Under the pieces are notes generated by a model. It saw nothing but the letters and a program-made list of their open reading frames with translations. It was not told where the DNA came from and ran no database searches. A DNA stretch of 64,000 bases from Enterococcus lactis. GTDB taxonomy: Bacteria > Bacillota > Bacilli > Lactobacillales > Enterococcaceae. The stretch spans positions 1 through 64,000 of the forward strand of contig NZ_BNJW01000011.1 of the NCBI RefSeq assembly GCF_015751045.1, read 5' to 3'. Below are positions 1 to 9,315 of this stretch, in pieces (position 1 is the first letter of the stretch; every line of letters begins with the position of its first letter). The position numbers were made by a program, and so were the translations under genes.

Positions 1-820
1 TTGGGACTGTCATAATATACACATTATTAGGAAGCAACGCTGAGCAATTTGGCACGTATATATTTCTGTTTATGTTGACTGCCGAAGGATCGCTACTGTC
101 TAGTTCTAAATATGTTTCGTGATCTTTGAAACAAGCTAATGGTTTTGTCATTGTTGTTCCATTACCACTAAACTTGCTAAAATCTAGGTTAGGTGCTAAG
201 TTAGCTCTTCCAGAATAATCATAATTTCCGAAGTCGATGCTGTTACTGTACATCACTTGTAAGTTACCTAACTTATAAATTTCTTCTTTCAGAGCATCTA
301 ACTTGTCTTGTAGCGTTTTAGCTTGACCAGTTAAATCATTAATCTGTTGATTTAAGCTGTCCACTCTACCTTTGATTTCAGCCATAAAAGCATCAAAAGT
401 TTCGTTATACTTTTGAATCAACTCTTCCAATTGCGAAACATATTCATCAGCTTGGCCTTGCGAAATGTCAGACACTCCTAGTGAGAAAAAAATGATATCT
501 TGCGTTGTTAAAATTTGATTGTCTTTTCTATATTCTACATAGCAGTGTTTATAATACCCTGTTTCACTCATAAATGTGCCATCAAGAGAAAATGTGACTT
601 CTTCACTAGTTACACTAGTTGCAACACTATCTACATAACGGTTAGATGGTGTTGTTCCTTTTAAAGTAAATATTCCGCCACTCGTATCCATCTGCAAGCC
701 ATTTAAAAATGGTTTAACAGTCACCGTGATCCCTTTATCACCTTGACGAGCCATGATAGCTTTGGTGTAGTTTAATTCTTTGCTGAAATCTAAAGCCAAA
801 TTATATAAACTGCTAGCCAT
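1..820 (-). CDS. BppU-type baseplate upper protein, C-terminus cut by window edge
   Basis: About 273 codons are visible, starting at an ATG preceded by a strong AGGAGG site. The N-terminal ~115 residues resemble the BppU (DUF2479) domain that anchors receptor-binding proteins to siphophage baseplates. Residues ~120-200 are rich in E/K/Q/L heptads and look like a coiled coil, followed by a Ser/Asn-rich region. It sits directly after the Tal gene, the usual place for BppU. The stop codon lies outside the window, so its length and any carbohydrate-binding C-terminus are unknown. The domain call is by recognition only. Confidence 0.8.
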   Translation of the reverse strand, partial: MASSLYNLALDFSKELNYTKAIMARQGDKGITVTVKPFLNGLQMDTSGGIFTLKGTTPSNRYVDSVATSVTSEEVTFSLDGTFMSETGYYKHCYVEYRKDNQILTTQDIIFFSLGVSDISQGQADEYVSQLEELIQKYNETFDAFMAEIKGRVDSLNQQINDLTGQAKTLQDKLDALKEEIYKLGNLQVMYSNSIDFGNYDYSGRANLAPNLDFSKFSGNGTTMTKPLACFKDHETYLELDSSDPSAVNINRNIYVPNCSALLPNNVYIMTVP

Positions 821-835
821 TTATATACCTCCTTG

Positions 836-3097
836 CTAAAATTCATTTTGGTCGTATTCGTGCACATTATAATCATGGTCATCAAGTTCTAGACGTTGAT
901 GCTCAAAACCTTTTCTGTGTGCTACTAAATTCCAAGAAAATAATACATTAGGTGTATCAGTTTCAATTACAAAATACTCTGGTGTAGTTTCTGTTACCGC
1001 GAATTGACATAATTTATTAGGTGTTAAGAATACATGATACAAACAAAGCGTAACTGTTTCTGCATAAATAGGGTCAATTGGCACATTAACAATGCAGTCT
1101 TTTCCTACTACAGCTTCCCCATAATCGGCAAAATAATTTTCTGGTGTTTCATAGGCATTTAATAGTCTTTGACCATAATGTTCTGTAGAGACACTGGCAT
1201 TTTTAGTACCACCAGTAACACTAAAACCAGTAGATCGAACGTTAGCTATCGTTAACTTACCATTATACTTGTGAGATAACTCTACCCCAATACTATGGTA
1301 ACCATTAACATTTGCCATGTTCGATGGTACACCAGTACCATCATTTCTGCTACCTGCCATCAAATCAAATGATGTAGACGTATTAACACCAAATGTACCA
1401 TCATTAAAACTAAGTAAATACGCTGGAAATCTTGCATCACCCTTACTAACGGTAAACCCTTGTGCTTTATCTAATAATTGGAATCTGATATTTGACGTTG
1501 TTGTACTTCCGCTGGTAAAGTTTTCTGGTTTTTGTTTAAAATATACAACCCCATCACTGTTTCTTTTCCAAGAAATATCCCCATTTTTGATTTCTGTAGT
1601 AAAATCTGTACCTTGACTGGTTATTGTACCCCCTGTAATTGTAGAACCTTTAATCGTTACCCCTTCAATATTAATAGCCTTTAATACACCAGACGTAATA
1701 AAACTAGCGTTAAACACGCCGTCTAACGTCCATGCTGTTTCATATGTTCCGTTAATACCAGTTTTAGAAAAACCAATACCAGCGTTGTTGATTTGCAAAA
1801 CATTCCGTGCGGTATTCTTATCTGGCGTGTCCATAATCAAAATACGACTAGGCGCTTCTTTAGGATCTAATAAAACATAACCACCATTTTGACCAGTAAT
1901 CATATCAGTTTGATGATCTACAATATCATTGATTAAATCGCTGATTTCGCCGCCATTTTTCAATTGATCAATGGCATCATTAATCAAATTACTTATATTA
2001 TTCTCTGTATTTTCTAAGAAGTTTGTTTTGACGTTTCCTACAACTAATTTATCGTATGAGTTAGTTAAAACATTAAACGTATATTCCACAATTCTTGCTG
2101 ACATATTCACTTTTAACTGTGGATGATACACATCTACTCCGTCACCCATCGAAACTTTTTCCAGATCAACAAATTTTTCATAACCTCTTTGATGTCTCAA
2201 TGGTACTAATTCAATCGAACCACTCACTTGTGGTTTTTGTTTATCTATGTTTGTTTTCAACCAGTCTTTAGCAGCTTCCCTTAATGAGGCTACATTAGTC
2301 GCTTTGTCTTTAAAATCAACAAAAGAAACATATCCAGCAGGATAATCATCCACGTAATCCGTGAAAATAACTTCTTCTGGTAGAGTGATCTCATCTTCTC
2401 CTTCTGACGAACTGCTAATGAATGGATAAACTCCAACTAAAACACTTTGAGCATCTATCTCTAAGTCGAGACCAGTTAAGTTTTTAGTATAAATCGCTTT
2501 GATTTTATGATCCGTACCTAGCCTTTTTTCATGACGTAATGTGTTATTATCTTTAAGAAATTCCCCATGAAATCGATCTAGAATAGACCCCTCTTTTCCA
2601 CCAAAGAATTCTAAAAAATTCGCTTTTTCTATCTTCACATTAGCAAGCGTATCTACTAATGATGTGAAAGAAAACTGCGAAGGAATAACTGGTTTCGCTA
2701 AAGCTTTTGCGTTTTGCCATGCCTGAGTAGCAGTGATCTTTTCTGTTCCGCTGTCATATTTATTCAACACCGATTTTCTTATATCATTGAAAATAGGTTC
2801 AGCTTTTACTTCTATCGTATTGCCTATTACAGAAGTCTTTGCATAATAAATCCTTAGACGCTGTTTTGCTCGATTTTCATCTACATAGCACTGAATAATA
2901 CGCCCCTCTATAATCAAGTCTGCATTAGTTCCGCTTATTGGATAAGTACCCTGAAATATCTCGGCTCCGTTTAGTTTATTGCTAACAGTAGCTGTTAACC
3001 AGTCTGACAAAGCGCCTAAACCTTGCGTATCATATAAATGTTCAGCTAAATTATTCGCGTCGTTTTTATCGTAAATAGTTATTAAATTATCGATCAT
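836..3097 (-). CDS. Tail-associated protein Tal (tail spike / prophage endopeptidase-like)
   Basis: A 753-residue protein of the phage minor structural protein family. The N-terminal ~370 residues match the gp27/Tal fold that forms the tip of the siphophage tail under Dit, with the typical opening MIDNLITIYD and repeated YV/YPF strands. The middle holds an Asn/Asp-rich linker (about residues 360-400). The C-terminal half is beta-rich and Gly/Thr-rich (VTIKGSTITGGTIT around 480), as in fibre-like extensions. It lies between Dit and BppU, the canonical order. It probably contacts the cell surface or opens peptidoglycan. No clear lysozyme or CHAP motif is visible, so enzymatic activity is not claimed. 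Confidence 0.85.
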   Translation of the reverse strand: MIDNLITIYDKNDANNLAEHLYDTQGLGALSDWLTATVSNKLNGAEIFQGTYPISGTNADLIIEGRIIQCYVDENRAKQRLRIYYAKTSVIGNTIEVKAEPIFNDIRKSVLNKYDSGTEKITATQAWQNAKALAKPVIPSQFSFTSLVDTLANVKIEKANFLEFFGGKEGSILDRFHGEFLKDNNTLRHEKRLGTDHKIKAIYTKNLTGLDLEIDAQSVLVGVYPFISSSSEGEDEITLPEEVIFTDYVDDYPAGYVSFVDFKDKATNVASLREAAKDWLKTNIDKQKPQVSGSIELVPLRHQRGYEKFVDLEKVSMGDGVDVYHPQLKVNMSARIVEYTFNVLTNSYDKLVVGNVKTNFLENTENNISNLINDAIDQLKNGGEISDLINDIVDHQTDMITGQNGGYVLLDPKEAPSRILIMDTPDKNTARNVLQINNAGIGFSKTGINGTYETAWTLDGVFNASFITSGVLKAINIEGVTIKGSTITGGTITSQGTDFTTEIKNGDISWKRNSDGVVYFKQKPENFTSGSTTTSNIRFQLLDKAQGFTVSKGDARFPAYLLSFNDGTFGVNTSTSFDLMAGSRNDGTGVPSNMANVNGYHSIGVELSHKYNGKLTIANVRSTGFSVTGGTKNASVSTEHYGQRLLNAYETPENYFADYGEAVVGKDCIVNVPIDPIYAETVTLCLYHVFLTPNKLCQFAVTETTPEYFVIETDTPNVLFSWNLVAHRKGFEHQRLELDDHDYNVHEYDQNEF

Positions 3098-3106
3098 CTA
3101 TTTCAC

Positions 3107-3844
3107 CTACCTTAACCCATTACGATAAATTTGTATTTTGCTCAAACCAGTACAATTAAAATAATTAATATCCACTTGCAACGTCGGATATTGCATGGTC
3201 TTCATTTTGTTGGACCGATCTAAAATATCTCCGTCCGATTGCTCTTCGTAGCAAAGCATCAAATCACTATCAATGACTACGTCAGTTCCCACTACTAAGC
3301 CTTCAAAATTAAACACATAATCATTTAAGATGAATTGGCATGAAGTAGCTGAAGGAGTGATGATAATCTTTGGAAAACTTTCTTCTAAACTATTATTCAG
3401 CAAGTTAAATGACTGTGGTTTATCTACGGTTATTGGTACGTCTTCTTGAACTCTTGCGAATGGTTTCGCAGTGATATTCACATCGAACTCTCCCCATTCA
3501 ACAATATCGTTTTCTGCATCCCCAATATCGATAGTCTGGATAACGTAATAGACGTTGGGATCATCAGAGAATTCTAATTTCTTTGCATAATTTAACCAAT
3601 GACGCATGATATAAAACGATTGCTTGAACGCTTGATGGTCTTCCACATCCTCTAAATAGTTATAGTGCAATGTAAACGACATGTCTTCAAACGAGTAATC
3701 TTGTACTAAGCCACCTAACCTTCCTAAAACAGAAGTCTCAACTCTCTGCCTTTTTGGAGAAGGTATGGTTGGTCTTTCCGCTAAAGCCAATTTATGCAAA
3801 TAATCAGGAAATCCATCGATTATAGAATGTATACAATCAGTCAT
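3107..3844 (-). CDS. Distal tail protein Dit
   Basis: A 245-residue member of the Siphovirus_Tail / phage tail component family. Its N-terminal domain forms the hexameric hub joining the tail tube to the baseplate, and the C-terminal part (FNLLNNSLEESFPKIIITPSA onward) is the galectin-like domain. Its position between the tape measure gene and Tal is diagnostic. A hairpin with a T-run lies just upstream in the TMP-Dit gap and could set the Dit:TMP ratio. Confidence 0.88.
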   Translation of the reverse strand: MTDCIHSIIDGFPDYLHKLALAERPTIPSPKRQRVETSVLGRLGGLVQDYSFEDMSFTLHYNYLEDVEDHQAFKQSFYIMRHWLNYAKKLEFSDDPNVYYVIQTIDIGDAENDIVEWGEFDVNITAKPFARVQEDVPITVDKPQSFNLLNNSLEESFPKIIITPSATSCQFILNDYVFNFEGLVVGTDVVIDSDLMLCYEEQSDGDILDRSNKMKTMQYPTLQVDINYFNCTGLSKIQIYRNGLR

Positions 3845-3867
3845 TTTTTCACATCCTTTTTAATACT

Positions 3868-3897
3868 AAAAAAACAGGAGAAATACTCTCCTGTTTA
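3868..3897 (-). terminator. Hairpin with T-run between tape measure and Dit (attenuator)
   Basis: AAACAGGAGA (3872-3881) pairs with TCTCCTGTTT (3887-3896) around a short loop. On the minus strand it is followed by seven T. It overlaps the tape measure stop codon. As all tail genes are co-directional it is probably a partial terminator. Confidence 0.65.
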
Positions 3898-6800
3898 ACG
3901 CCATGCCGAAGCATTATCATTTTGAACTTTTGTAATGCTATCAATGATTTGTTGAGTTGTTTGCTTCATAGTAACTTCATCTGCGTTACCATCAATTGTG
4001 AAATTGAATTCGTAGTTGTTCACAGGTTGAATCGTTTGTGCCCTAGATGAAACTGATGTGCTACTCAAGATACGATCACCAATTTCTTGCAGCACAGATC
4101 TTTTCAAAGGTAAAACTGCTTCAGGTCCTGCTTCACCGACACCGATAATATTCGGAGAATTAAACACACTACCTTTCGCATACCAATCAACACCCAACGT
4201 TGGGATTTTTCCCTTCAATGGATTGAATTCCCCACTCAATTTAAAATGTGGTAACGGAATATGTGGTATCGAAATATTCAGATTATCAAAGATGCCACTG
4301 ATTTTATCTCTAATCCAATCAATCGGAGCGCTAACAGTCTTTTTGATACCTTCCCAAATGTTAGCAATTGTACTTTTAACATTATTGAATATGTCGGAAA
4401 CAATACCTGTTAGATTGGACCAACCGCTTGAAATTGCATTTTTTCCATCGTTTACTTTGGAGCTAATAGTGCTTGTAATTCCATTCCAAAGATTCAAAGC
4501 AGTGTTTTTGATACCGTTCCAAATTCCGCTGATCCACGAAGATATACTATTCCAAACACTTTGAATGGCACTTTTAGCTGCGTTTATAGCATTGCTTATA
4601 CTACTAGTCACACTATTCCAGATATTTGATGCTGTAGAGCTGATTGAATTCCAAATTCCACCTAACCAACTAGATACAGTTGACCAAATATTTTGAATTA
4701 CTGTAGCAGCTGCTTGTACCAAGCTAGTGATTGTATTCTTGATACTGTTCCAAATACTAGAAGCTGTTGCACTAATTGAATTCCAAATATTTGAAGCCGT
4801 AGTACTAATAGATGTCCATATACCATTCCACCATGCCACTACTGGATCAAATATAGTATGGAATGTAGTTACAATTCCATTCCAAGCGATGCTTATCCAT
4901 TGTGTCATAGTATCCCAAGTATTTTTAAGGAAATCAGAAATAGGCGTCCAAACAGCTTGCCAAGCTGCGCCTAATAACTGTCCAGCTACATCAAAAATAC
5001 CCACGATAATATTAATACCAGCTTGGATCAATGACGTTATTAATGTCCATGGTATTTGAACAATTCCTACAATGTCCGCCCAAATAATCGACCATACTTC
5101 TTTGACTCCGTTCCAAATATTTGAAACCCAATCAACGAATGCTTGCCAAGTCTCTTGGACTCCTTGCCAGATGTTGGAAGCTCCTTCAACTAATCCGCTC
5201 CATAACTCTCCAAACCAATCAGAAACTCCTTGCCAAATTTCTTGAACCCAATCTACAAATCCAGACCAGGTTTCTTTGACTCCATCCCAAACTGATGAGG
5301 CACCTTCTTTTATACTTTCCCAAGTACCACCCAACCAATCAGTGAATTTACTCCATATTCCCTTAAACCAGTCAGTAATTGCACCCCAGTTTTTTATAAT
5401 TGCTATAACTCCAGCAATAGCAGTAATAACTGCTCCTATTATTAATGTAGTAGGACCACCTAGAGCCATGAAGCCAACTATTATTGGCATTAATAAAGTA
5501 AATGCAGCAGTCAATCCGCCAATTGCTACGGCATAATCCTGTACTGGTTGTGGAAGATTATTAAACGCATCAGCCATCTTTCCTAGAAAATCAATTACTG
5601 GTTCGAGTGCATCTATGATTGTGTTGCCTATAGGAGCTAATGAATCCTTTAATTCAGCTATTTTCCCGTTCAACTCTTGCAACGGAGTAGTAGAATCTTC
5701 ATTCATTTTTTGTGCAGATCCACTAACATCATCAAATGTATGGTTAACATCAGTTAAAGATTGGACAACTTTCATCGCATTATCTTCGCCAAGCGCAGAC
5801 CAAATTGTCGAAGCTTTATTTAATTGGTCGTATTGACCATCCATATTGCTAAAATCTTGAATCATGGAATTAATAACGTCTTTTTGTGTTCCTCCGCCAT
5901 TTTTCCACTCTTCAAAAGCTTTTCTAGTACTTTCACTAAACATATCCATGTTTTGCTCAAATCGACCATCTGTTAACGATATTCCCATTTCCTTAACTAA
6001 GTCATTGACTTTATCAAGGTTATAAGCACCCGCATCTAAACCATTTTGAAGCATTCCGAACGTTTCATCAGCTGAATATCCCATTTGACTCCATAATTGG
6101 CTATATTCTGCCATATTGTCGCCTAATTCGTGCGTTTTATCTAAACCGTTTTGAGTACCCGAAACCATTAAATCCATTGCATCTTGAGCACTCAAGCCGA
6201 AATTGACCATTAAGCCATTTACACCACGTAACGTTTCATCCATATCAGCGCCCATGGTGTTTTCTAGGACCATAGCTTGTTCCGTGATATTTTGTAAATC
6301 TTGATTATTTAAATCGCCTAAATTACGCTTTACCAAAATCAATGCATCTGTGGACTGATCTAACGATTCTCCAAAACCTTTATAATAAATGTCTCTGGCT
6401 ACATTCGTTAATTCTTCAGCCTCTTGTTTAGACAAACCAAAATTAGCTTGTATCTTACTCTGGGAACTACCTACACTGTTAGCAGAGTCCACTGCTTGTT
6501 TCCCTAATTCTGTAAGCTTATCGCCAATGTCGCTTAAAACGTCAGAAGCTTCCATTAAATTATTCATATCTATTTTGCTTCCGATATCGTCCAAGTTAGT
6601 TGTATCTACGTTTTTAGCAGCTTGTCCTAACTCTTCAAATTCACGTTCAGCATCATTAAGCTTCGCTTCCATCTGCATTGCTTCTGTGGATGTAGCGCCA
6701 AATTCAGACTGTGTAGCTTCTAACTGTCGTCTTAGGATATCTATCGTTTTCTCCGCATTTTCAGATTGTTGAGAAACATATTCTTGGGCTTTCGCTAATT

Positions 6801-7314
6801 TCTCGGCTTCAGAAGCTGATTGACCAGCAGTTGCTTGCCATTTTTTGTATTCGGATTCAATCAGAGAAGCACTAGCTTGAACATTTTTTTGTTCACTATC
6901 CAACTGTTGCATTGTAGACTCGTACGTCTGTATTTCGCCTTTTGCTTGAGCTAGTGCATTACTCGTTTTATCAATTTCGTTTGACAAACGTTGTTGCGCT
7001 GTTTGTTGATTAATCAGTTCCCTTTCAAGTTTCTGAACTTCGGTGGAATTTTCTCCATAATATTTTTTCGCATTGGCTAAACGTTGGCTAGTTACTTCAA
7101 CTTTTTGACTTTGTAATTCATACTGCTTCTCTAAAGAAGATAATTTACTTCCTAACTTGTCTGATTCAGAACCAGTCTGTTGTAATTGAGCTTGTTCTAG
7201 TTTTAATTCTGCTCTATTTTTAGTTAATTCAGCGCTGATTTCTTTTAACGTAGATTTCAATCCGTCATCGTTAGCTATGAAAGTTACTTCTGCTTCTGTT
7301 CTCTTTTTAGCCAT
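3895..7314 (-). CDS. Tail tape measure protein
   Basis: At 1139 residues this is the longest phage gene. It sets tail length and is threaded through the tail tube. Residues 1-260 are a long coiled coil rich in Q/E/K/A. Residues ~250-560 match the core tape-measure domain, with a hydrophobic stretch near 600-640 (AIGGLTAAFTLLMPIIVGF and IIGAVITAIAGVIAII). After ~640 there are tandem 11- to 22-residue repeats with Trp at regular spacing (IWNSISATASSIWN type). The C-terminus carries the GEAGPEAVLPL motif common in these proteins. The ATG start is preceded by an AGGAGG site. It follows the gpG/gpGT chaperone genes as expected. Confidence 0.95.
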   Translation of the reverse strand: MAKKRTEAEVTFIANDDGLKSTLKEISAELTKNRAELKLEQAQLQQTGSESDKLGSKLSSLEKQYELQSQKVEVTSQRLANAKKYYGENSTEVQKLERELINQQTAQQRLSNEIDKTSNALAQAKGEIQTYESTMQQLDSEQKNVQASASLIESEYKKWQATAGQSASEAEKLAKAQEYVSQQSENAEKTIDILRRQLEATQSEFGATSTEAMQMEAKLNDAEREFEELGQAAKNVDTTNLDDIGSKIDMNNLMEASDVLSDIGDKLTELGKQAVDSANSVGSSQSKIQANFGLSKQEAEELTNVARDIYYKGFGESLDQSTDALILVKRNLGDLNNQDLQNITEQAMVLENTMGADMDETLRGVNGLMVNFGLSAQDAMDLMVSGTQNGLDKTHELGDNMAEYSQLWSQMGYSADETFGMLQNGLDAGAYNLDKVNDLVKEMGISLTDGRFEQNMDMFSESTRKAFEEWKNGGGTQKDVINSMIQDFSNMDGQYDQLNKASTIWSALGEDNAMKVVQSLTDVNHTFDDVSGSAQKMNEDSTTPLQELNGKIAELKDSLAPIGNTIIDALEPVIDFLGKMADAFNNLPQPVQDYAVAIGGLTAAFTLLMPIIVGFMALGGPTTLIIGAVITAIAGVIAIIKNWGAITDWFKGIWSKFTDWLGGTWESIKEGASSVWDGVKETWSGFVDWVQEIWQGVSDWFGELWSGLVEGASNIWQGVQETWQAFVDWVSNIWNGVKEVWSIIWADIVGIVQIPWTLITSLIQAGINIIVGIFDVAGQLLGAAWQAVWTPISDFLKNTWDTMTQWISIAWNGIVTTFHTIFDPVVAWWNGIWTSISTTASNIWNSISATASSIWNSIKNTITSLVQAAATVIQNIWSTVSSWLGGIWNSISSTASNIWNSVTSSISNAINAAKSAIQSVWNSISSWISGIWNGIKNTALNLWNGITSTISSKVNDGKNAISSGWSNLTGIVSDIFNNVKSTIANIWEGIKKTVSAPIDWIRDKISGIFDNLNISIPHIPLPHFKLSGEFNPLKGKIPTLGVDWYAKGSVFNSPNIIGVGEAGPEAVLPLKRSVLQEIGDRILSSTSVSSRAQTIQPVNNYEFNFTIDGNADEVTMKQTTQQIIDSITKVQNDNASAWR

Positions 7315-7330
7315 TTTTTACCTCCTTTCT

Positions 7331-7513
7331 TTAATTTTTTTGGGATTGATTTATTGCGTAGTTCTTCCATCCTTCATAAGCGCTCTTGTTGTAAGCCATT
7401 TGTAAAATGTCATCTAAACAGATATCGCTTAAAACTAAATCTGAAGGCATAGAAAAAACGTCGGTCAACATCGAATAGACATCGACCCACGTTTCAACTA
7501 AGAGCTTTGGCAT
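7331..7513 (-). CDS. gpT part of tail assembly chaperone gpGT, reached by -1 frameshift
   Basis: A 60-codon frame immediately downstream of the gpG stop. It is probably not translated alone. A -1 shift at the heptamer A AAA AAG inside gpG joins the gpG frame to this one without a stop (bridge residues A-S-K-V-K, then MPKLLVE), giving a fusion of about 182 residues. gpG plus gpGT chaperones bind the tape measure protein during tail assembly in lambda-like siphophages, and the gene order here (major tail protein, G, GT, tape measure) is the same. The internal ATG at 7513 is only the first Met of the shifted frame. Confidence 0.75.
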   Translation of the reverse strand: MPKLLVETWVDVYSMLTDVFSMPSDLVLSDICLDDILQMAYNKSAYEGWKNYAINQSQKN

Positions 7514-7515
7514 TT

Positions 7516-7878
7516 TTACTTTTGAAGCTTTTTTTCCATATTTGCTTTTTCGAATTCTTTTTGATAGGCATCTCGTGCTTGTTTGAACATCATCAATTGA
7601 TAAATATAGCTGGCAGTAGCCATATCAAAATCCCATTTATCAATAAATTCATCGAATGAAATATAATCAGTCATGTTCGCTTGGCGGTAAGCAATATACA
7701 CAGCCTTTGCACCTTGAATAACAGAAATATCCATGGATCCTTTTCCCACAGTCATTTTTGCAAACTCGTCTGTGTTAAAATCTCTATTGATCATCAATAA
7801 TTTCTTGATATTCAGTTTAGGTTCTAAATTCAAAATTGTTCCATCGTTTAGTTCAATTTTTGAGTAATCTTCGTTCAT
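7516..7878 (-). CDS. Tail assembly chaperone gpG-like
   Basis: A 120-residue protein between the major tail protein and the tape measure gene, the conserved site of tail assembly chaperones. It is acidic and helical with no membrane segment. Its last codons contain a slippery A AAA AAG sequence that would allow ribosomes to continue into the following frame and make a longer gpGT form. The family call rests on position, size and the frameshift, with weaker support from sequence. Confidence 0.8.
   Translation of the reverse strand: MNEDYSKIELNDGTILNLEPKLNIKKLLMINRDFNTDEFAKMTVGKGSMDISVIQGAKAVYIAYRQANMTDYISFDEFIDKWDFDMATASYIYQLMMFKQARDAYQKEFEKANMEKKLQK
7528..7534 (-). other. Programmed -1 frameshift heptamer A AAA AAG
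   Basis: On the minus strand the gpG zero frame reads GAA AAA AAG CTT CAA AAG TAA. The heptamer A AAA AAG is the same type as in E. coli dnaX. Slipping back one base gives GCT TCA AAA GTA AAA ATG, continuous with the 60-codon frame that follows. Confidence 0.8.
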
Positions 7879-7899
7879 TTTGCTACCTCCGTTTTATGT

Positions 7900-8505
7900 T
7901 TAAGCTTGAGTCGTTGTAGTAGTGGTTGTTGAACTCTTTTTAATCACATCAGCAGATAGATTCGTCATCCATTGATCCGTTAAGTCTTCTTCAAGTTCTG
8001 CAACAATTGCTTCATGATAGAATTTACCAAATTCATCTTGCATAACTTTTGTTTCTAGTTCTAACGCAGCTACTTCATCCGCACCATTTTCAATAGAGAA
8101 TGTTAATCCTGTATTCGAAGTGCATGCTAACATACCAACTAACTTGCTATTTTCTTCGAAGTCATCCACGATCTCTGCAGCAAGTGAGAAATCTTCGCCT
8201 ACGGAATCAGGACCGTAAGAGTAAATGCCTGGTTTAATACGTTCATCTTGTTTCAATCCATTGAAACGTCGATAAACTTCCATCGGTACATGTGCAGTAA
8301 TTGTTACCGTCATATTGATTGGTTTAGATTTTGATTTTACTTCTGTCGCTCCACATTTTTTAACCACCGTTTGCATTTCTGTTTCGCCATCTAATTGTCC
8401 GTTACAATCTGTTGCGATTGCATTTTCTGCGTTCTTAAAATTAAAAGCAATTCGTTTGATACTCACGTTATCGAACGTTGTTACTACAGTTGTTGTTTTA
8501 GCCAT
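7900..8505 (-). CDS. Major tail protein with polythreonine C-terminus
   Basis: A 201-residue protein of the phi13-type major tail (tube) family, the polymer that forms the tail. It is beta-rich, with the motif AFNFKNAENAIATDCNGQLDG near the start. The body ends around VIKKSS and is followed by a low-complexity tail, TTTTTTTQA. The same nine residues end the capsid protein although the codons differ, so the tail seems to be selected at protein level. Such Thr-rich ends are plausible O-glycosylation sites; a glycosyltransferase gene lies about 1.5 kb upstream. It is followed by gpG. Confidence 0.9.
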   Translation of the reverse strand: MAKTTTVVTTFDNVSIKRIAFNFKNAENAIATDCNGQLDGETEMQTVVKKCGATEVKSKSKPINMTVTITAHVPMEVYRRFNGLKQDERIKPGIYSYGPDSVGEDFSLAAEIVDDFEENSKLVGMLACTSNTGLTFSIENGADEVAALELETKVMQDEFGKFYHEAIVAELEEDLTDQWMTNLSADVIKKSSTTTTTTTQA

Positions 8506-8516
8506 TGTTGTTCCCC

Positions 8517-8930
8517 CTATTTATTTAATTTATCGAATTGACGAATCAGAAGTTCTGTAATTGGATCAAGTGCAAGACCTAATCCTCTTCTCATAAATTC
8601 GTCTGGCTGATTTCTTTTAGAAGTACCTATCCCCAAATCAGGATATTTTAAATACTCAAATTTTCTTGTAGGTCTAATGATGAAACCCAAATTAATATAT
8701 TGAGTCTTAAGTGGACGACTATTTTTTGCGTGTTGGTGTCCTCTTCTTAAATCTGCTTCAGAAACAGGAATTTTTTCCGTAATCCTATCCACTGCAATAT
8801 CTGAACCTTTTGATTTCAATGCTTCGTTAATCAGTCGTTCGCTCTCGCTTGAATAGCGTTCCATCCGCACAAGAAGTTCATCATGTCCATTTATTTTTAG
8901 CTCCCAACTATTTTTAGCCATGACAATCAC
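8517..8930 (-). CDS. HK97 gp10-like tail completion protein
   Basis: A 137-residue protein resembling the HK97-gp10 family, which acts at the head-tail joining / tail completion step. The N-terminus has the typical ELKINGHDEL-LVRMERYS pattern and a helix with SKGSDIAVDRITEKIPV, where a Pro-Val precedes a loop. It overlaps the end of the preceding gene by 17 bases if the first start is used; the Met of MAKNS (8918) is an alternative start. It sits directly before the major tail protein gene. Confidence 0.75.
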   Translation of the reverse strand: MIVMAKNSWELKINGHDELLVRMERYSSESERLINEALKSKGSDIAVDRITEKIPVSEADLRRGHQHAKNSRPLKTQYINLGFIIRPTRKFEYLKYPDLGIGTSKRNQPDEFMRRGLGLALDPITELLIRQFDKLNK

Positions 8931-9315
8931 TCTTCAATAATCGTCTAAACGTAAATACCAATTGATCGATATAGCGATCTTGATTTTCTAGTTTTAAATG
9001 GTTGGGATCCATTCTCTGAAAACGAATCGAACGATTTTGAATCAATGAAATAATATCTAGTGAATCTCCTGTTAAATCTTCTCTATTTTCTGAATAGAAA
9101 GTTAGATATAGATTTTGACCCACGCTATATTTTGGTTCAGTGATCATTTCTATTTCTCCTGTTTCGAGAATGAAGTAATTAAAATCATCAGGTAGCTCAT
9201 CCTCGCCAACAGAGTCTTGAAAGAGTTTTAGCTTAAAATGTTCTTCTAAGGAAGTTTTGATAGCAGAAATTTGCTTATTTAAACGTTCTTTTTCTTTAGA
9301 ATTATCAATCACCAT
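8914..9315 (-). CDS. Probable tail terminator / head-tail connector protein
   Basis: A 133-residue protein if started at MVIDNSKEKERL, chosen because it overlaps the previous stop by only 11 bases. An upstream in-frame start at 9369 would add 18 hydrophobic residues that coincide with the previous gene. It has a charged helical N-terminus, then an alternating beta pattern (YFILETGEIEMITEPKYSVG) as in tail terminators that cap the tube. The position between head closure protein and gp10-like protein supports this. Family membership was not verified. Confidence 0.6.
   Translation of the reverse strand: MVIDNSKEKERLNKQISAIKTSLEEHFKLKLFQDSVGEDELPDDFNYFILETGEIEMITEPKYSVGQNLYLTFYSENREDLTGDSLDIISLIQNRSIRFQRMDPNHLKLENQDRYIDQLVFTFRRLLKSDCHG

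Noticed and set aside
1317-1616. 99-residue plus-strand frame within tal
   Set aside because: Shadow of the tail spike gene without an RBS or recognisable features.
4058-4564. 168-residue open frame on the plus strand inside the tape measure gene
   Set aside because: It is antisense to a certain gene, has Leu/Ile/Phe-rich low-complexity content from the reversed Trp/Ser/Ile repeats, and has no ribosome site. Other plus-strand frames in 4700-6770 are rejected for the same reason.
4300-5350. DNA-level tandem repeat in the tape measure gene
   Set aside because: Repetition follows the Trp-spaced protein repeats usual for tape measure proteins; not a separate element.
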